The notes beneath the pieces are model-generated. The model saw nothing but the letters and a program-made list of their open reading frames with translations. It did not search any database and was not told the origin of the DNA. Below, one piece after another: positions 1 to 12,964 of a DNA stretch of 64,000 nt. Source of the stretch: Cristatella mucedo (Eukaryota > Bryozoa > Phylactolaemata > Cristatellidae); assembly GCA_009760855.2 (NCBI GenBank), contig WPIO01000081.1, forward strand, positions 1-64,000, given 5' to 3'. Position 1 is the first letter of the stretch. The number at the start of each line of letters is the position of its first letter. Both the position numbers and the translations under genes were made by a program.

Positions 1-1074
1 GATTGAACGTAAAAAATAGGTTGAGATTATGTGCGCGGGCAGTGAGATGTTACGAGTGGTGCGAATTTGGGCTACGCAAAACCAATTTCTCGTCAGTGTC
101 CCACGGATTGCGGTATTGGCGCCTGCCAATTGCTATCGATTGCCATGCATCGTTGACGATTAAAGGCAAAATTGCTTGAAAATTCTACGGTTCCACTTTG
201 AACGTTATGAAATGCTATAATACTGTATGCAATGACAATTGTAGCTTTGTGCAGCCAATTTGTGGTCGGTTTGCCAGGGATTATAGCTCATTGTTGCTTC
301 ATGCCAAGCCATTACCGTGCATTGCTCGAGATTCACTAGCACAATTATTTAAAATACTGCGGTTGCACCTTAAAATGAGTCCGTTGTAATATGTATTACA
401 AATTGGAACATTGAGAAACCGATTTCGGGGCATTTTTAGCAGAATGCAGTGGATTGCGATATAGGTCCCGGCCATGACATTACGAATGTAGAAGCCGTCG
501 CGGAAGCGGCCCGAAGCGCCAGCGGAGAGAAGAGAAGTGAAAGTGAGCGAGAAGAAGGGAGAGCGGGTGGACAGCGAAGGCAGAAAGTTTTCACTGAAGG
601 ACTAGTGGGTCACGCGACCGCGGCTGACCCGTTGCAATTATATCCAGCTTAGTTGGCCGATCCCGCCCGACCGCAGTGCCTAACGAGCCGGTACGCAGCG
701 CGCCCGTTGGCCGGGCGGAGTGGTGTGATTCCGGCTGGCGCGGAACGACGTTGAGGGCGTGGCCACGCCCACAACGGAAGCTGCGTTTCAGTAACTGGGA
801 CCCTGTAGCCATGCGTCTAGGAGCTAGGGCCAGCAATAATTGTCACGCGTCTGCAAGGACAAGCACTGTTACGCTCTGTCTTTATGGCAGAAGATTTCAG
901 TACCGAAACTGCTACGGCCCGTTCGTAACAACATCCTTGGACGGCATCTTCCAAAGCGCCCAGTTGAAGGACGGCACGGACCAGGTTCCAAGCGCAAGGT
1001 CAATGACTCCTTCTGCTTCCGGTCGTAATGCCGCTCGCTGTCTCTCGTGATTTGTATAGGGCCCTGGCGGCGCT
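1..1074. promoter_or_regulatory. 5' flank of the dehydrogenase gene, CpG-rich near the start
   Basis: No gene is supported here; the short open frames look like chance. From about 480 the sequence turns GC- and CpG-rich and stays so into the first exons, as expected for a housekeeping-type promoter. A CCAAT motif lies at 255-259, too far away to assign to the start with confidence, and I see no TATA box close to 1075. An in-frame TGA at 1048-1050 precedes the chosen start codon. The transcription start cannot be placed from sequence alone. Confidence 0.4.
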
Positions 1075-1314
1075 ATGATTCTTGGCATTACGCAAGGGTT
1101 GCGCGCACTGCGACTGCGCGCAGCAGCGTGCAGTTGCAATGCGCGCTTCTCTGAAGGCACCCTCCGTGCAACCGCCGAGCGCAGCGCACCCGCGGGATCG
1201 CCGTTTCAGCACCAAAAAGCCGGCTCCTTTTTCCAGGACGGCCCCCGACTGCTGAATCAGTTTGATGGCGATGCAGTCTTGAATGAATATCTCAAACGCG
1301 TCGTACCAGAAGAG
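1075..1314 (+). CDS. acdh-11-like: dehydrogenase exon 1
   Basis: This is the first coding exon (aa 1-80, phase 0 end). ATG 1075 is the first ATG after the in-frame TGA at 1048 and has G at -3. The conserved part starts at [14 protein letters not shown] and runs to YLKRVVPEE. The donor GAG|GTGGTT is weak. It is supported because joining to the next exon gives exactly the family spacing between the PE and PDL motifs. Confidence 0.8.
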
Positions 1315-3046
1315 GTGGTTCTCGCCTTTCATTCGCGGTGCCGCGCCGTTCCGTCCGGAGCCGCAGTCCGCCGTTCCGTCCGCAGCCGCCTCCCGGCGTC
1401 GTCGCCGTTCTCAGCCTCCGCAGTCGCTGCCGTCGGGCTGCTTGCCTGACCGCGTCGAAAGCGCCTGAAGCACGCAGCTCGGATGTGAGGCGCGGCGACT
1501 TTCAATGCCCACCGGCGCTTCTGCGCCGTTCACACTGCAGCGCCGCCGCCGCTGCGAGCGGCGGCGGCGCCAGTCTCGCCGCCGCGAGCGGCCGTTCGTG
1601 CTGTCTGCGAATCCGTCCCGTGGTGCTCGGCAGATGCGACACGCATTCGTGCCAGACTTGCGGAACTTCGGCCAGCGGGTGGCGAGCGACGTCTACGAGC
1701 TGCACAGGGCCTGCGAAGAGTCGCCGCCGACGCTCGAGCAGTACGACGCGTGGGGCTCACGCGTGGACAGGGTTCGCACGTGCGCTGCGTGGAGGCAGAT
1801 GCACGACATATCGGCCGCCGAGGGCCTCGTCGCAATAGCCTACGAGAGGGACTTTGGCGTGCACAGGTAGCGCGCGGTGCCCCGCGCGGGCGCTCCACGG
1901 CCTGCCCTCGCACGCCCGAGCGCGGTCGCCTTCGTGTTCCGATCGCTCGCTCGCTCTTCGCCCGCGCTTCTCCGCCCGAAGCAGCATCGTGGTCGCTTGC
2001 CGTCGGTATCCATGAGATGATATGCTCACTCTATCCGGCGTCGGTGCGACCAGCGACGAAATCTGGGGCTGGGTGCAGGTGCGGCCGGTGTACGGCTCGC
2101 GATGCCACTTCGAGCTCAAAGTAGCTGAGGCATGGCATCTGAGGCTGTGACGTCTGCCGACTCGTGCGGCAGAACTCCTTATAGCCGGCGCTCATAGTCT
2201 GCGTCGCTGGATCGACGACTGGATCGAGTCTTGCACTTCCGGGTTTGTCAAGCAGAAGGGTCGCGTTCTCTCTCTCTAGAAGACTGCTGTGCCATTTCAC
2301 CTTCGCGTCTAGGTTGCCTTGCTCATGCATTCCAGCCGCTCATGCATTCCTACCGTCCTGCCTGTTGATCCGTGCCGGAACCCAGCCGCGGAACGGTTCA
2401 TGCCTGCCTGCACCGTCCAGGTCAGAGGTCGATGTCTGCACAAGTAGACCAGTTCGAAATTCTGACAGCCTCTTACTTGCCACCCAACAAGAGATCTACC
2501 CCTCCTTCCAGCCCCCCCCAAGATTGAATGCAAAAGTCAAGCTGAGCTTCTCGATGCATCGGTATTGCAAATCCGATCAGCATCATCCCTCCTCCCACCA
2601 CCCCCCCCCCCCCCCCGTCTGGGTGTCTTCACCCTATCTCGGTCACCTGTTCGCCTGTGCGTTGGGTTGCAGCCGCATCTACCAGGTGGCCAAGCTGTAC
2701 CTGTTCTCTGCCTCGGCTGGCCTGTACAGCTGCCCGCTGGCCATGACCGACGGAGCAGCGCGCACGCTGGAGCTGCTTCTGGACTGCGGCCGAGGTGGCA
2801 GCGGCCGCGGCGGCATACATGCACCACCAGAGCTGAAGGAAGCGTACGAGCACCTGATCAGCCGGGATGCATCAAAGTTCTGGACTTCTGGTCAATGGAT
2901 GACTGAGCGGGCAGGAGGGTCCGACGTGGGTGCGTTCGCCAGTATCGCTGCAGTGGCGACCTTGACATGCATCGTTTGCACATCGTGTAGTCCCTTACGG
3001 TCAGTCGAATGTCCAGATCGACAAGGATGGCTCTCTGTCTGTCTGT

Positions 3047-3091
<45 letters not shown>

Positions 3092-3098
3092 GTTTCTG

Positions 3099-3164
<66 letters not shown>

Positions 3165-6100
3165 CCTGTCTATCTCTCTGTCTCCCTCTACCTCTCTCTC
3201 TCCCTCCCTCTCTCTCTAATCCAGCGTGCAAAGCAGTTGTGCACATCTACTACATTCTTTTTTCTTTTTTAATTGGGCTGCTCTGCTTCGCAGCAATTCT
3301 CACCGATCTGCACCGTTTCTGTCACTCACTCTCACTGGTACTGCCTTATATTGCTTTGGTCCGGCCTCTCGGACATGTTTCCTAAATCACAGCTGCACAT
3401 CCTACTACCCACACTCCTGACTCGAGAGTCGTTTTGCTTGTCTGTAACCGGCCGCAAATCCTTTGCAAGCGGTGCCTTCAGCATACAAGTGCTTGGCACT
3501 CACTACCGACTGACGTCATGACATTTCTTGACTCGATGGATGGTTAAAAGGAAGCTAGAGAAGCTTCTCCTGTCCCTCAGAGCGTTTGCTCCGACTGACG
3601 TCCGACGTGTGACGTATAGATTCCTCTGCTTAAAGACAGCTGGCGACAGAAGCTTTAGCTCTGCAGGTCCTAGACTGTGGAACTCGCTTCCACGATTCTT
3701 ACGCAACGACATCTACCCTCCAACTGCCGACTATGGCACATCTTTTTCAGCGGTCCTGAACTGCTACTTCTATGCTACTCACTACCTCAACTGCTCTCCT
3801 AACTCTGCTATGCTTCCCACTTTCTCTTTGTTGCGTGAGACGAAGTCTGTTGGCTACCGAATGCGTACCGAAAGCCGCTTAGGCTGTGAGTGCGCTATAC
3901 AAAACTCTCCTGCGTAACACCCACATGGTCTTTATGACTTTGTGGAGTTACTGACGGAGATACATACATACATACATTTTCTGCTTATGTGTGCTGAAAT
4001 TGTGCATGCTATCACCGACCAAATTGAAATATTTTGGTGATAGGGCCTTGAGTTTCGCATGCGCCGGAATTCGGAAACCTGCTTCTGTCACCACCTATGT
4101 TGCATTTGCCTCATCGAAGTCAGCTGCAGACGCATCCGTTGGCTTCTTAGCTGTCTGTGTGGCCCGCAGTGAACTAGTCTTTTTCGTTCTCCGGCGCTTT
4201 TTGTGCTTACTTGTGCATGATTCAGTGTATGCTATTAACCAGGGGTACGGCTAACTGGCTGTCCTGTGTGCCTTCCTGTTTGCTCACGCATGCCTGTCAA
4301 GCGTGATACCTTGCGAGCCCTAAAACCCTTGCTTATTGCTTCACTTGGTGTGAGTTTTAAAGCCCCTGGATAAACATTTGGTTTTCTCAGGGCGCTGTGC
4401 GAACGGCTTATCATTATTGCTATTATTATTATAATTATTAATACCAATTGACACACTTCTTTCCAGCATTTGCGTTGACGGCGTAGAGAGTGACGTACTT
4501 CTCTAAAGGTGCTACGGATTTTTTTAATTTTTAAATTTTTTTATCACTTCCTACTCTTGGTCGCAAGGTTTGAGAAGTGCTTGGGTGCTGTTGTTCCCAG
4601 ACAGCTTCTCCCGCACCACTTGTGGCTGTCATCCCCCCATCCACGCGTGCGCTTCAGCCAACGGTACGGAGACCGTGGCGGTGAAGCAGGCCGACGGCAA
4701 GTACAAGCTGTACGGATACAAGTGGTTCTCGTCAGCCACCGACTCGGACGTGGCTCTGCTGCTCGCTCGATGCGCCGACTCGTCGGGTGCCGTGACGGCC
4801 GTGAGTGCGTGGCTGGCGGCGGCAGCTGCTGCTGCTGCTGCTGTCACCGGCGCTTTCGTTGCCGAGTCGAGCCTGCCGCGTCGCCGACCAGCCGAGAGGC
4901 TCATCTGTTGCTGCTGCTGCTGCTGCTGAGCGGCACGGCGCCCGCAGTGCAGTCTTGCCGCCTTCTCGTCGTCAAGGGCACTCGAGGGCTGGCCACGTTC
5001 TTCGTCCGGCTCCGCGACGGCCAGGGCAAGCTGAACGGCGTGCAGGTGACGCGTCTGAAGAGCAAGCTGGGCACACGTCAGCTGCCCACCGCCGAGCTCC
5101 TGCTCGACGGCTGCTCGGCCACGCGGGTGCGTGCGCGGCCCTTCCGGTTGGGCGCCGCCTTTGATTGGCCGCCCTCTGCTGCCGCCGCACTCAGCCGAGG
5201 CTGCTGCTTTGCGTCGTCCCTCTACCGTGTGGAAGGTGGTGGGTTGCTATTCTGTCTCTGTCTGTCTGTCTGTTCTTGCCTATCTGTGCCGCATCTCTCT
5301 CTCTCTCGCAGCTGTCCGAGGAAGGAAAAGGCGTGGCCGGCATAGGGAACATGCTCACCGTAACGAGGATACACAACTGCGTGACAGCCGCTGCCGCCAT
5401 GCGCCGGTGAGCTGCCGGCCACGCGCCCGCTTGCGTCGGCGGCTTGTCGGTGCGACGTGTGGACGCAGCGGCGTGCACTCCCCTGTCCGGCGCTGAGTGG
5501 TCTTCTCATGTCCTCCGTGCTCTGCTGTCGTCATTAGCTTTTTGTGAGGTCGGCGTCGGTCATCTTGTCGTGCCCCACGTGCACCGGCCGGCGGTGCACG
5601 CCGAGCTCTGTGCCCGACCGGACCTGTTGCCGTGCTTGCTTGCTTGCTCGCTCGCTTGCGGCCCATCTGGCCTCCTGAAATCGCGGCCCGGAAGCCATGT
5701 TCTGTGCTCGTGCTTTTCCTTTTCGCGATGTGCTGCTGCTGCTGCTGCTGGTGCTGCTCACCTTTCGCTTCGATCGTGTCTGTCGGTCGTCTTTGCTCTT
5801 TCCGGGTGTGCTGTTACCTGTTATTGCATCCATTGGCGACCCTGCATGTTTTTCGAACCTAGCTCTGTCCTTCACACTGTGCCTCGCATTGGTTCGCTCG
5901 CTACAGGATCACCACACTGGCTGCAGACTACAGCCACCGTCGTCGCGCGTTCGGGAAGTTGCTGTGCGATCATCCGCTGCACGTGGCTACTCTTGCGCAC
6001 ATGGAGGTAGCGCCAGTGCTGCTATCGCTCGCGTGCACAGCACGCCGACGTGTTGCTTATGAGGGCACCATGCGGGCAGGCATGCAAAGTTGTGTCCTCA

Positions 6101-6610
6101 TATTTTGTCTCGGTGCCTAATGCCGAATCGTAAGGATACGCACGTTTGATCTGTTCGATCGGAGGTTGGGCCACGCACTCACCGACTTGGAAAGCTGGAA
6201 CTGCTCTGCCGAAGGAGAGTGTCAACAGATTGAACTGCTCAGGCCATTGAGACAGTCCTCCTCATCCTATGCAGTCCAGCAAATGTAAAGCGCCTAGAAA
6301 GAGATTGAGTCCTCTGAGGGCGCTTTATCAAGTGTATTATTATTATTAGTCCAGCACGACGATAGCTCTTATGCGAGTGGCCATATTTGAAAAGTCTACC
6401 CATCAGGTGGACCAATTTCGTTAGCTTTTAAATTACATGCAACGAGTTAAGTTTTTAGACTTGAGAACAGCTTCAGCGTGCACGTCTGTGTCACGTGCTC
6501 CTGCATCCGGTTCTGCCATCCGGATTGGGCGTGTAGGTGCCCATTAAAGCCAGGAAATGATAGAGCTGAGAGCTGCACGTGCACCTGCCTCTTGCCATTT
6601 CTCTTGTCGA

Positions 6611-6679
<69 letters not shown>

Positions 6680-9600
6680 GTCTCTCTCTCCCTTTTCTCA
6701 CTCTAAAGAGCGATAGTGGCTAAGCGTGTGGGACTTTGGCGAATTTCGTATCAAGGAGTCAACAGACCTAGGCTCAGAAGAGTGAGGAAGATGTAGCAAA
6801 GATGTAGCTTATAAGACTAGCAGTTTAGCATCCCAGATTCAATTGCAATATTAGTCTCTCACTCTGCACATGGGAATACTCTGCATAAACGAATGCCGAT
6901 TTGCCGGCCCGAGCGTATTCTTATAAGCAGAATCGACCATGTAATGAATGCTTAGGTCGTCATGCTATAAATCAAAGAAGATTTTCTGGGCTGCCAGTTA
7001 GTTAGTAGGACCTGTGGTTAGTAACAGTCACTGAGTCATTCGCATGTAGTAGTAGAGTAGGCAGGCAAAGCACACAGGAACAACAAAGACAAGTAGAACC
7101 ACTATTCTTTATAGAGCCCAATGGTTTGAGCGTTGGTATTTAAAAAAAAATGTTAGCTGATTAAACAGCCTGATTTAAGTAGCAGCAGAAAAGCTTTAAC
7201 GGCTATCACCACCGCTTGCTGTGGACAATAAAGGATTGCCTACTGAAGGACTCGAACCCACGACCTGAGTCTTGAAGAGCAAGCACCTGGCCTCCCTGGC
7301 TTGCTACGTAGTTCCAGATCCATATTCAGCCCATTCTAAAGATGGCGTTCACTGCATTTAGTCTCCCCCACCAGCAGCCCTTTGGGTCGTGAATATATAT
7401 ATAAAGGCATCGAAGTTAGCTTCCGAATAATGCAGAAGTAAGAAATAATGCAGAATAAAGAAGAAGTCTGCCATTTTCGAGTTGGGCAGCACCAGTCGTT
7501 GTGGGCACGAGAGCTGTTGGACCGTAACCCCCCCCCCCCCCCCCCCCGCACGTTCAAGCCACCCGAGGGCTAGGTTCAGCAGCGTGGGAATAATAGTAAT
7601 AATAATAAGAAGAATGCATTTATATAGCAGCCCTTAAAGAACTCAACCTCTTTCTAGGCACTTTACATATGCTGCAAAGGGAAATCCCCGACTGTCCATG
7701 TCCACTGTCCCGTCGTCACAGCAAAGCTTTGCAAAGCGAAGACGTTTGTGTACGCAATGCCACTGTAAGGCAACGCCTTGCTCAGTTCGCTGCCGCACTG
7801 GCTGCTGCGGCGGTGAACGCTCCGCCAATCGAAGTCGTTCTTTCTGAAGCGGCGAGCCGGCAGCATTTGAAACTTGGCCAAGTGTACCAGGTTTCCCCAC
7901 GTCCGGAGGTTCTTCTCTGCTTACCCCCTGCCTCCCTCTCTATTTGCGGCACGGTGAGTCAGTGAAACCGGACTACACACCTTGCCAACCTTACTTACCA
8001 CGCCGACAGGGCCATCTAGCCACAGTTGCACCCTCGATCGAGGTGACCGGGATCCAAAGAGTGCTTGCTGAAAGCTCAGTGCTTAAAGTGGAGGATGTGG
8101 CAAGCTCCCCAGCCGTGAGCAGGCATGCAGTTAAAAGAGGGCTGGCCCACCGAGACGCCTTGGCAAGCCCTGCCACAGAGGCTTTCCGCCAGCGTGCGAG
8201 CGACCTCGCTGCTGCTGTTGCTGTCGGCCGCCGGTTGGCGTTGGTTGATGGATTGGGTCAGGCTGGAAGCTGGAAATAGAGGCATCTTCGATAGCTCGGC
8301 TTGGCGCTTAGCGAAGAGATTCATGCGGGTGTGTGCGTGAATGCCTGTATGTGTTGCATGCCACTTTACCAAAGCTTTGCTTCTGAGACTACTTCAATGC
8401 ACGAAATTTAATGCAGGAACAAGTTTGCATCGTCTGTCTAACCCTACTGTCTCTTGCCTGTCACTGAGAATGCCTGTCGACCGTGGCTAAGGACTCAGAT
8501 CTATTGAGAGCAGGAAGATGAGTTGGAGGGGGAGGAGACACAGACAGTGGGGAAGGAGGAGGAGGAGGAGGAGGAGGAGGTCTGCACTTCGACCTTGATC
8601 GGGAAGGAGCATGCTGTGGCGTGGTCTCGAGCGGGCTACAAGCGGCTAGCTGAACGAAGCTGTCTCATTGCGCCGAAGCTGCAAAGTTTTACTTGGGATG
8701 CTTTCCCACTCGATCCACTTCATCCAAAAGTCCACTTTAAACTCTTTGGCATTGCTGCTGAGTGCGAGGCCTTGCTGTGCTATGACGAACTGGTGAGCAC
8801 GCTCGCACTCAGCGATCGGTCGCGATCGATGCGTGTGCCGCAGCATGGAGGATGCTAGCGGGCCTAGCGGGACGACAGCGGCAGCTCTCCGTTTCTCTCG
8901 TCGAGGCAGGTCGAGACCAGGGCGGCGACACTGCTCGTCCTTGACCTGGCGCGGCTGCTGGGACTGGAGGAGTGCGGCGAAGCGACGGCCGACGAGAAGC
9001 GCCTGCTGCGGCTGCTGACGCCGGTGGCAAAGCTGTTCACCGCCAAGCAGGCAGTGGCCGTCGTGTCCGAGGGTCTGGAGTGCTTCGGAGGGCAGGGCTA
9101 CATAGAAGATACAGGACTGCCGGCCATTCTGAGAGACGCTCAGGTGCGCCGCCGGGCGCAGCAACCATCGTCGCTCGCGCACCCCGTCGCTCCCTACGTA
9201 CCTCCCCGGGGGTCACTCGGCTGCTGCCTTCTTTCACCTGTGGCCACATCGAGTTCGGCCTAATTCACCCGCAAGAGCGTTCGCTGGCGCTGCGCTTCGC
9301 CCGGCGCCCGTTTCGTATGCTCTCGTGCTGCCCTGTTCTCTGTCTGCTTGTCTGTTCTCTTGAGCTGTCGGTCACTCGTGAAGGCGAATGGCTGCAGCGT
9401 GACCGACACCCTTCCCCTGCATTTAGACGCACAGAGCTCGGAGCTGGCATGTCCTTGGCCCGACGGCAGGCTAGCTTGGGGGCTGGTGCATGCCTGGGCT
9501 TCTTCTCAGCACTCAGACTGTGCGTAGCTAGCTCGCTGCCCAAGCTAGTCTTGCTGTCTCGTGCGTGTGCCCGGAGCACTCGATGCCCTCCCTCTGCTGT

Positions 9601-11617
9601 CGTCCCGTCGTTGCTGCAATGAGCAGGGGGCGTCTGGTCATTGCAGCGACTGGTAGCTAGCTGTAATGCAATGTATCTCCGTCTGTAACTCCATAAAGCC
9701 ATAAAGACTATGTCGGTGTTACGCAGGAGAGTTTTGTTTAGCGCACTCACAGCCTAAGTGGCTTTCGGTACTAATTCGGTAGCCAACAGACTTTGTCTCA
9801 CGCAACAAAGAGAAAGTGGGAAGCATAGCAGAGTCAGGAGAGCAGTTGAGGTAGTGAGTAGCATGGAAGTAGCAGCTCAGGACCGCTGAAAAGGATGAGC
9901 CATAGTCGGCAGTAGGAGAGTAGTTGTCGTTGCGTAAGAATTGTGGAAGCGAGTTCCACCGTCTAGGACCTGCAGAGCTAAAGCTTCTGTCGCCAACGGT
10001 CTTTAAGCGGAGGAATGGAACGGCTAATTTATTGTCCACACAGGACCTGAGGGCTCGAACAGGCTGAAACTGATGCAGCAGGTCAGCTAGGTACGAAGGA
10101 GCCAAGCCGTGGTGGGCCTTGTGGGTCAGCGTAAGCTGTAGCATGGATCCTGCATCTTGGCTGGTTTGGTCTAGCGGTTAAGGTGCTCGCCCCGACCGAG
10201 GTCTGACTGAGTCGTGGGCTCTAGCTCCGAGGCATATGTGAAGCGCCTGAATAGAGATTAAGTTCTCTTAGGGCGCTATATAAATGAATTATTATTTATT
10301 CATCTTGGTTGCCTGACCTCGATCCCGACCTCTGCTGCAGCAGCCCGGTGCAGTTCCTACCTGATAGCTCAGAGTGCTTAGTTCGGCCATTCATCGAGCC
10401 GTGAATCATTGCAGCTACGGTGATCGCTATCAGTCGGAGTATCATTTCGGAGTTTCAACGTCTGATTCTACAGTTGATTGCAAAAACTGTTTCATTTGTA
10501 AATACTGGATCTCTTGTTCATTCCGGGTAGTTGTAGAACTTGTGAGCTGCCTTTAAAAAGACTCACTAAAGCATGGACCGAATGCAGGTTATTTAGGTTA
10601 TTGCTAGTGCAATCGTGGCCTCTAAGGCATCAGGAATGAATAAATGTAGACCATATTTATTTTCATTTTTCTCCACCTGGTTAGTTCAGAGTTGTGGTAT
10701 TTCAGTTTTCTCGGGTCCACTGCTGTGTCAGAAGCGACCCACTGTAGTATCCTTGGACTCGACGTGTTCTCTCGGTTCGCTATACACATGAATTATCTGT
10801 TATCTTAGCGTGATACTTGTGTGCTTTTGTATGCACTTGTCTAAGCACTGTTCTATGGGCCTTAATTAGCTCTTGGTTATTGCTTCTCTTGCAGCAAGTT
10901 ATTAAGTGCCTGAATAGAGATTTATTTCTTGTGGAACATTATAAAAGACACATTATTATTATTCTACAACTTGCGTACATGCAAATGTATTATTGTTTTT
11001 CTTACATGTCAATGTGCGCACACTGATTAGTAGTTAGAATTGCTTTGATGCTGCACGAATTGCACCGAATTTTCTGGCTTAGCACAGCTGAGGGCAAAGC
11101 AGCAGCATCTATTGCTGAACGAACGCTGTTCATTTAGCATTAAACATTTAGCATTAAACACTTCGAATTCCCCTATCGTGCTGAAATGGGTTATGTGGTC
11201 GTGGCCGTGCATCTAATTTACACAGTTGGTGTTCAGCTCCAGTTTTTTGAGGTGATTGCAGAGACTCTCTCTCTCTCTCACTCACTTTCTTTTTCTCACT
11301 GATATTGCTTTGGTCCTTTTGAAACTTCTCTGCTAGGGCTTAGCAAGGCCAGAGGTTTAAGCCTTGTGTGTATGTAGATTTAAAAGTGATACCATTTCCT
11401 TCTCATTGGAAACTAATGTGCTCACAATTCATGCTGAAGGTCTTTATGGCATCACCTGGATGCTGAGCACATACAAGGATGTACTTGTGCATGGCTTTTT
11501 TGTATTCTGCGCATGTAGCCTGAGCTCAAACTGAGGAGGCTTGCGTCTGTGTTGCTCTCTATCTCTTCTCTCTCTCTCTCTCTCTCTGTTGTATGTCCCT
11601 CTCATTTCTTTTTGTTC

Positions 11618-11700
<83 letters not shown>

Positions 11701-12577
11701 TCTTCATACTCTTGTGTCTTTCTTGTCTACTCGCTGCCTCTCATGCGGTGCTGTTTGTCTCACCCACCTCCCTCGAGCACCAGGCTCCGCACCGCCGTGC
11801 TGCTTGCGAATCCGATGGCATCCGGATTCTATTTGGCTCTGCATCGTGACCGCTTGTCCGAGCCATGGTCGGACGTCGCTTTGCAGCCTCTAGCCTGCAA
11901 CGCATGCTTTTTCATGAATGCACGTATGTGCTCCAGTAGCCTCGAGTAGCTGCTTCTATGCTTCCAGTGCTTCGCGGTGTAGCCTGACGCTCTTTCTTGC
12001 TGCCGATCAGGTGCTGCCGATCTGGGAGGGCACTACGAACGTGCTCTCACTCGACGTTTTTCGTGCGATGAGGAGCGGCGATGGGGGTGTGCTTGGGTCG
12101 TTCTTGACCGAGTGCAGCCGGCGGCTGAAGGTGGCCGCACTGTGCAGCGATCAGGAGGTGATCGGGTGCACCGAACTACTATACGCAGCTGTCCAGCAGG
12201 TGTCTCGTTTCGTTGCTGGTGCCGCCGATGCGACCGTGACGTTGTGGAGCCAGCAGATGCCAGAGCTGGCCGCTCGTCACCTGGCCATTGGTTTGGGCAG
12301 GCTGTACGCAGGTGTGAACGCCCTCTGCACACGAGCCATGCAAGCATTTGAGAGCCCGATTTTCTCCCCTCCCACTGCTGTTGCATCAGCCTTTAGTGCT
12401 GCTCTGGCAGCTGCTGCATCGCTTATATCAGCTGCTGCTGCTGTTGCAGGTGTTCTGTTGGTGGAGCATGCATCACAGACGCCCTCGTCGGATAGTAATC
12501 GGACGGCCATGACCAGGTGAGAACCGAGCGCTTGATGTGCTTAAGCACACAGAATGCCTAGCACGCACGCTCGCTCG

Positions 12578-12649
<72 letters not shown>

Positions 12650-12908
12650 GAAAGATGAATACTACCAGCTCCCTACATAGAACACAAGCTGTATACATGA
12701 ACGACCAATAGCTGATGCATAATTTGGCGAGAAGAAATGTGTTACTGAAGTGCATTCGTTTATAAAGCTGCCGCCACACTCCCTCACGATTTCATAGTGC
12801 TGGAGGCAGAGGGGAATAGATAAACCGAGTGAGACAGACAGACAGACAGACAGGCAGACAGACAGACAGACAGGCAGAGACAGAGAGAGAATTAGGATAA
12901 ATACCAGA

Positions 12909-12964
<56 letters not shown>

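Noticed and set aside
1338-2124. Several overlapping Arg/Pro/Ala-rich frames around exon 2 on both strands
   Set aside because: They are shadows of a very GC-rich exon and intron. Only the frame at 1634-1866 aligns to the dehydrogenase family.
8523-8858. Plus-strand frame reading [19 protein letters not shown] before a GTGAGC, looking like a dehydrogenase exon
   Set aside because: Exon 7 (ending 6006, phase 0) joins directly to exon 8 (starting 8910) with continuous family alignment. Adding this piece would insert unrelated residues.
10159-10240. tRNA-like sequence with A and B boxes (and similar at 34.8, 46.6, 57.6 and 59.3 kb)
   Set aside because: The folds lack a proper acceptor stem and anticodon arm, and the same heads recur with shared SINE bodies. 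They are SINE promoters, not tRNA genes.
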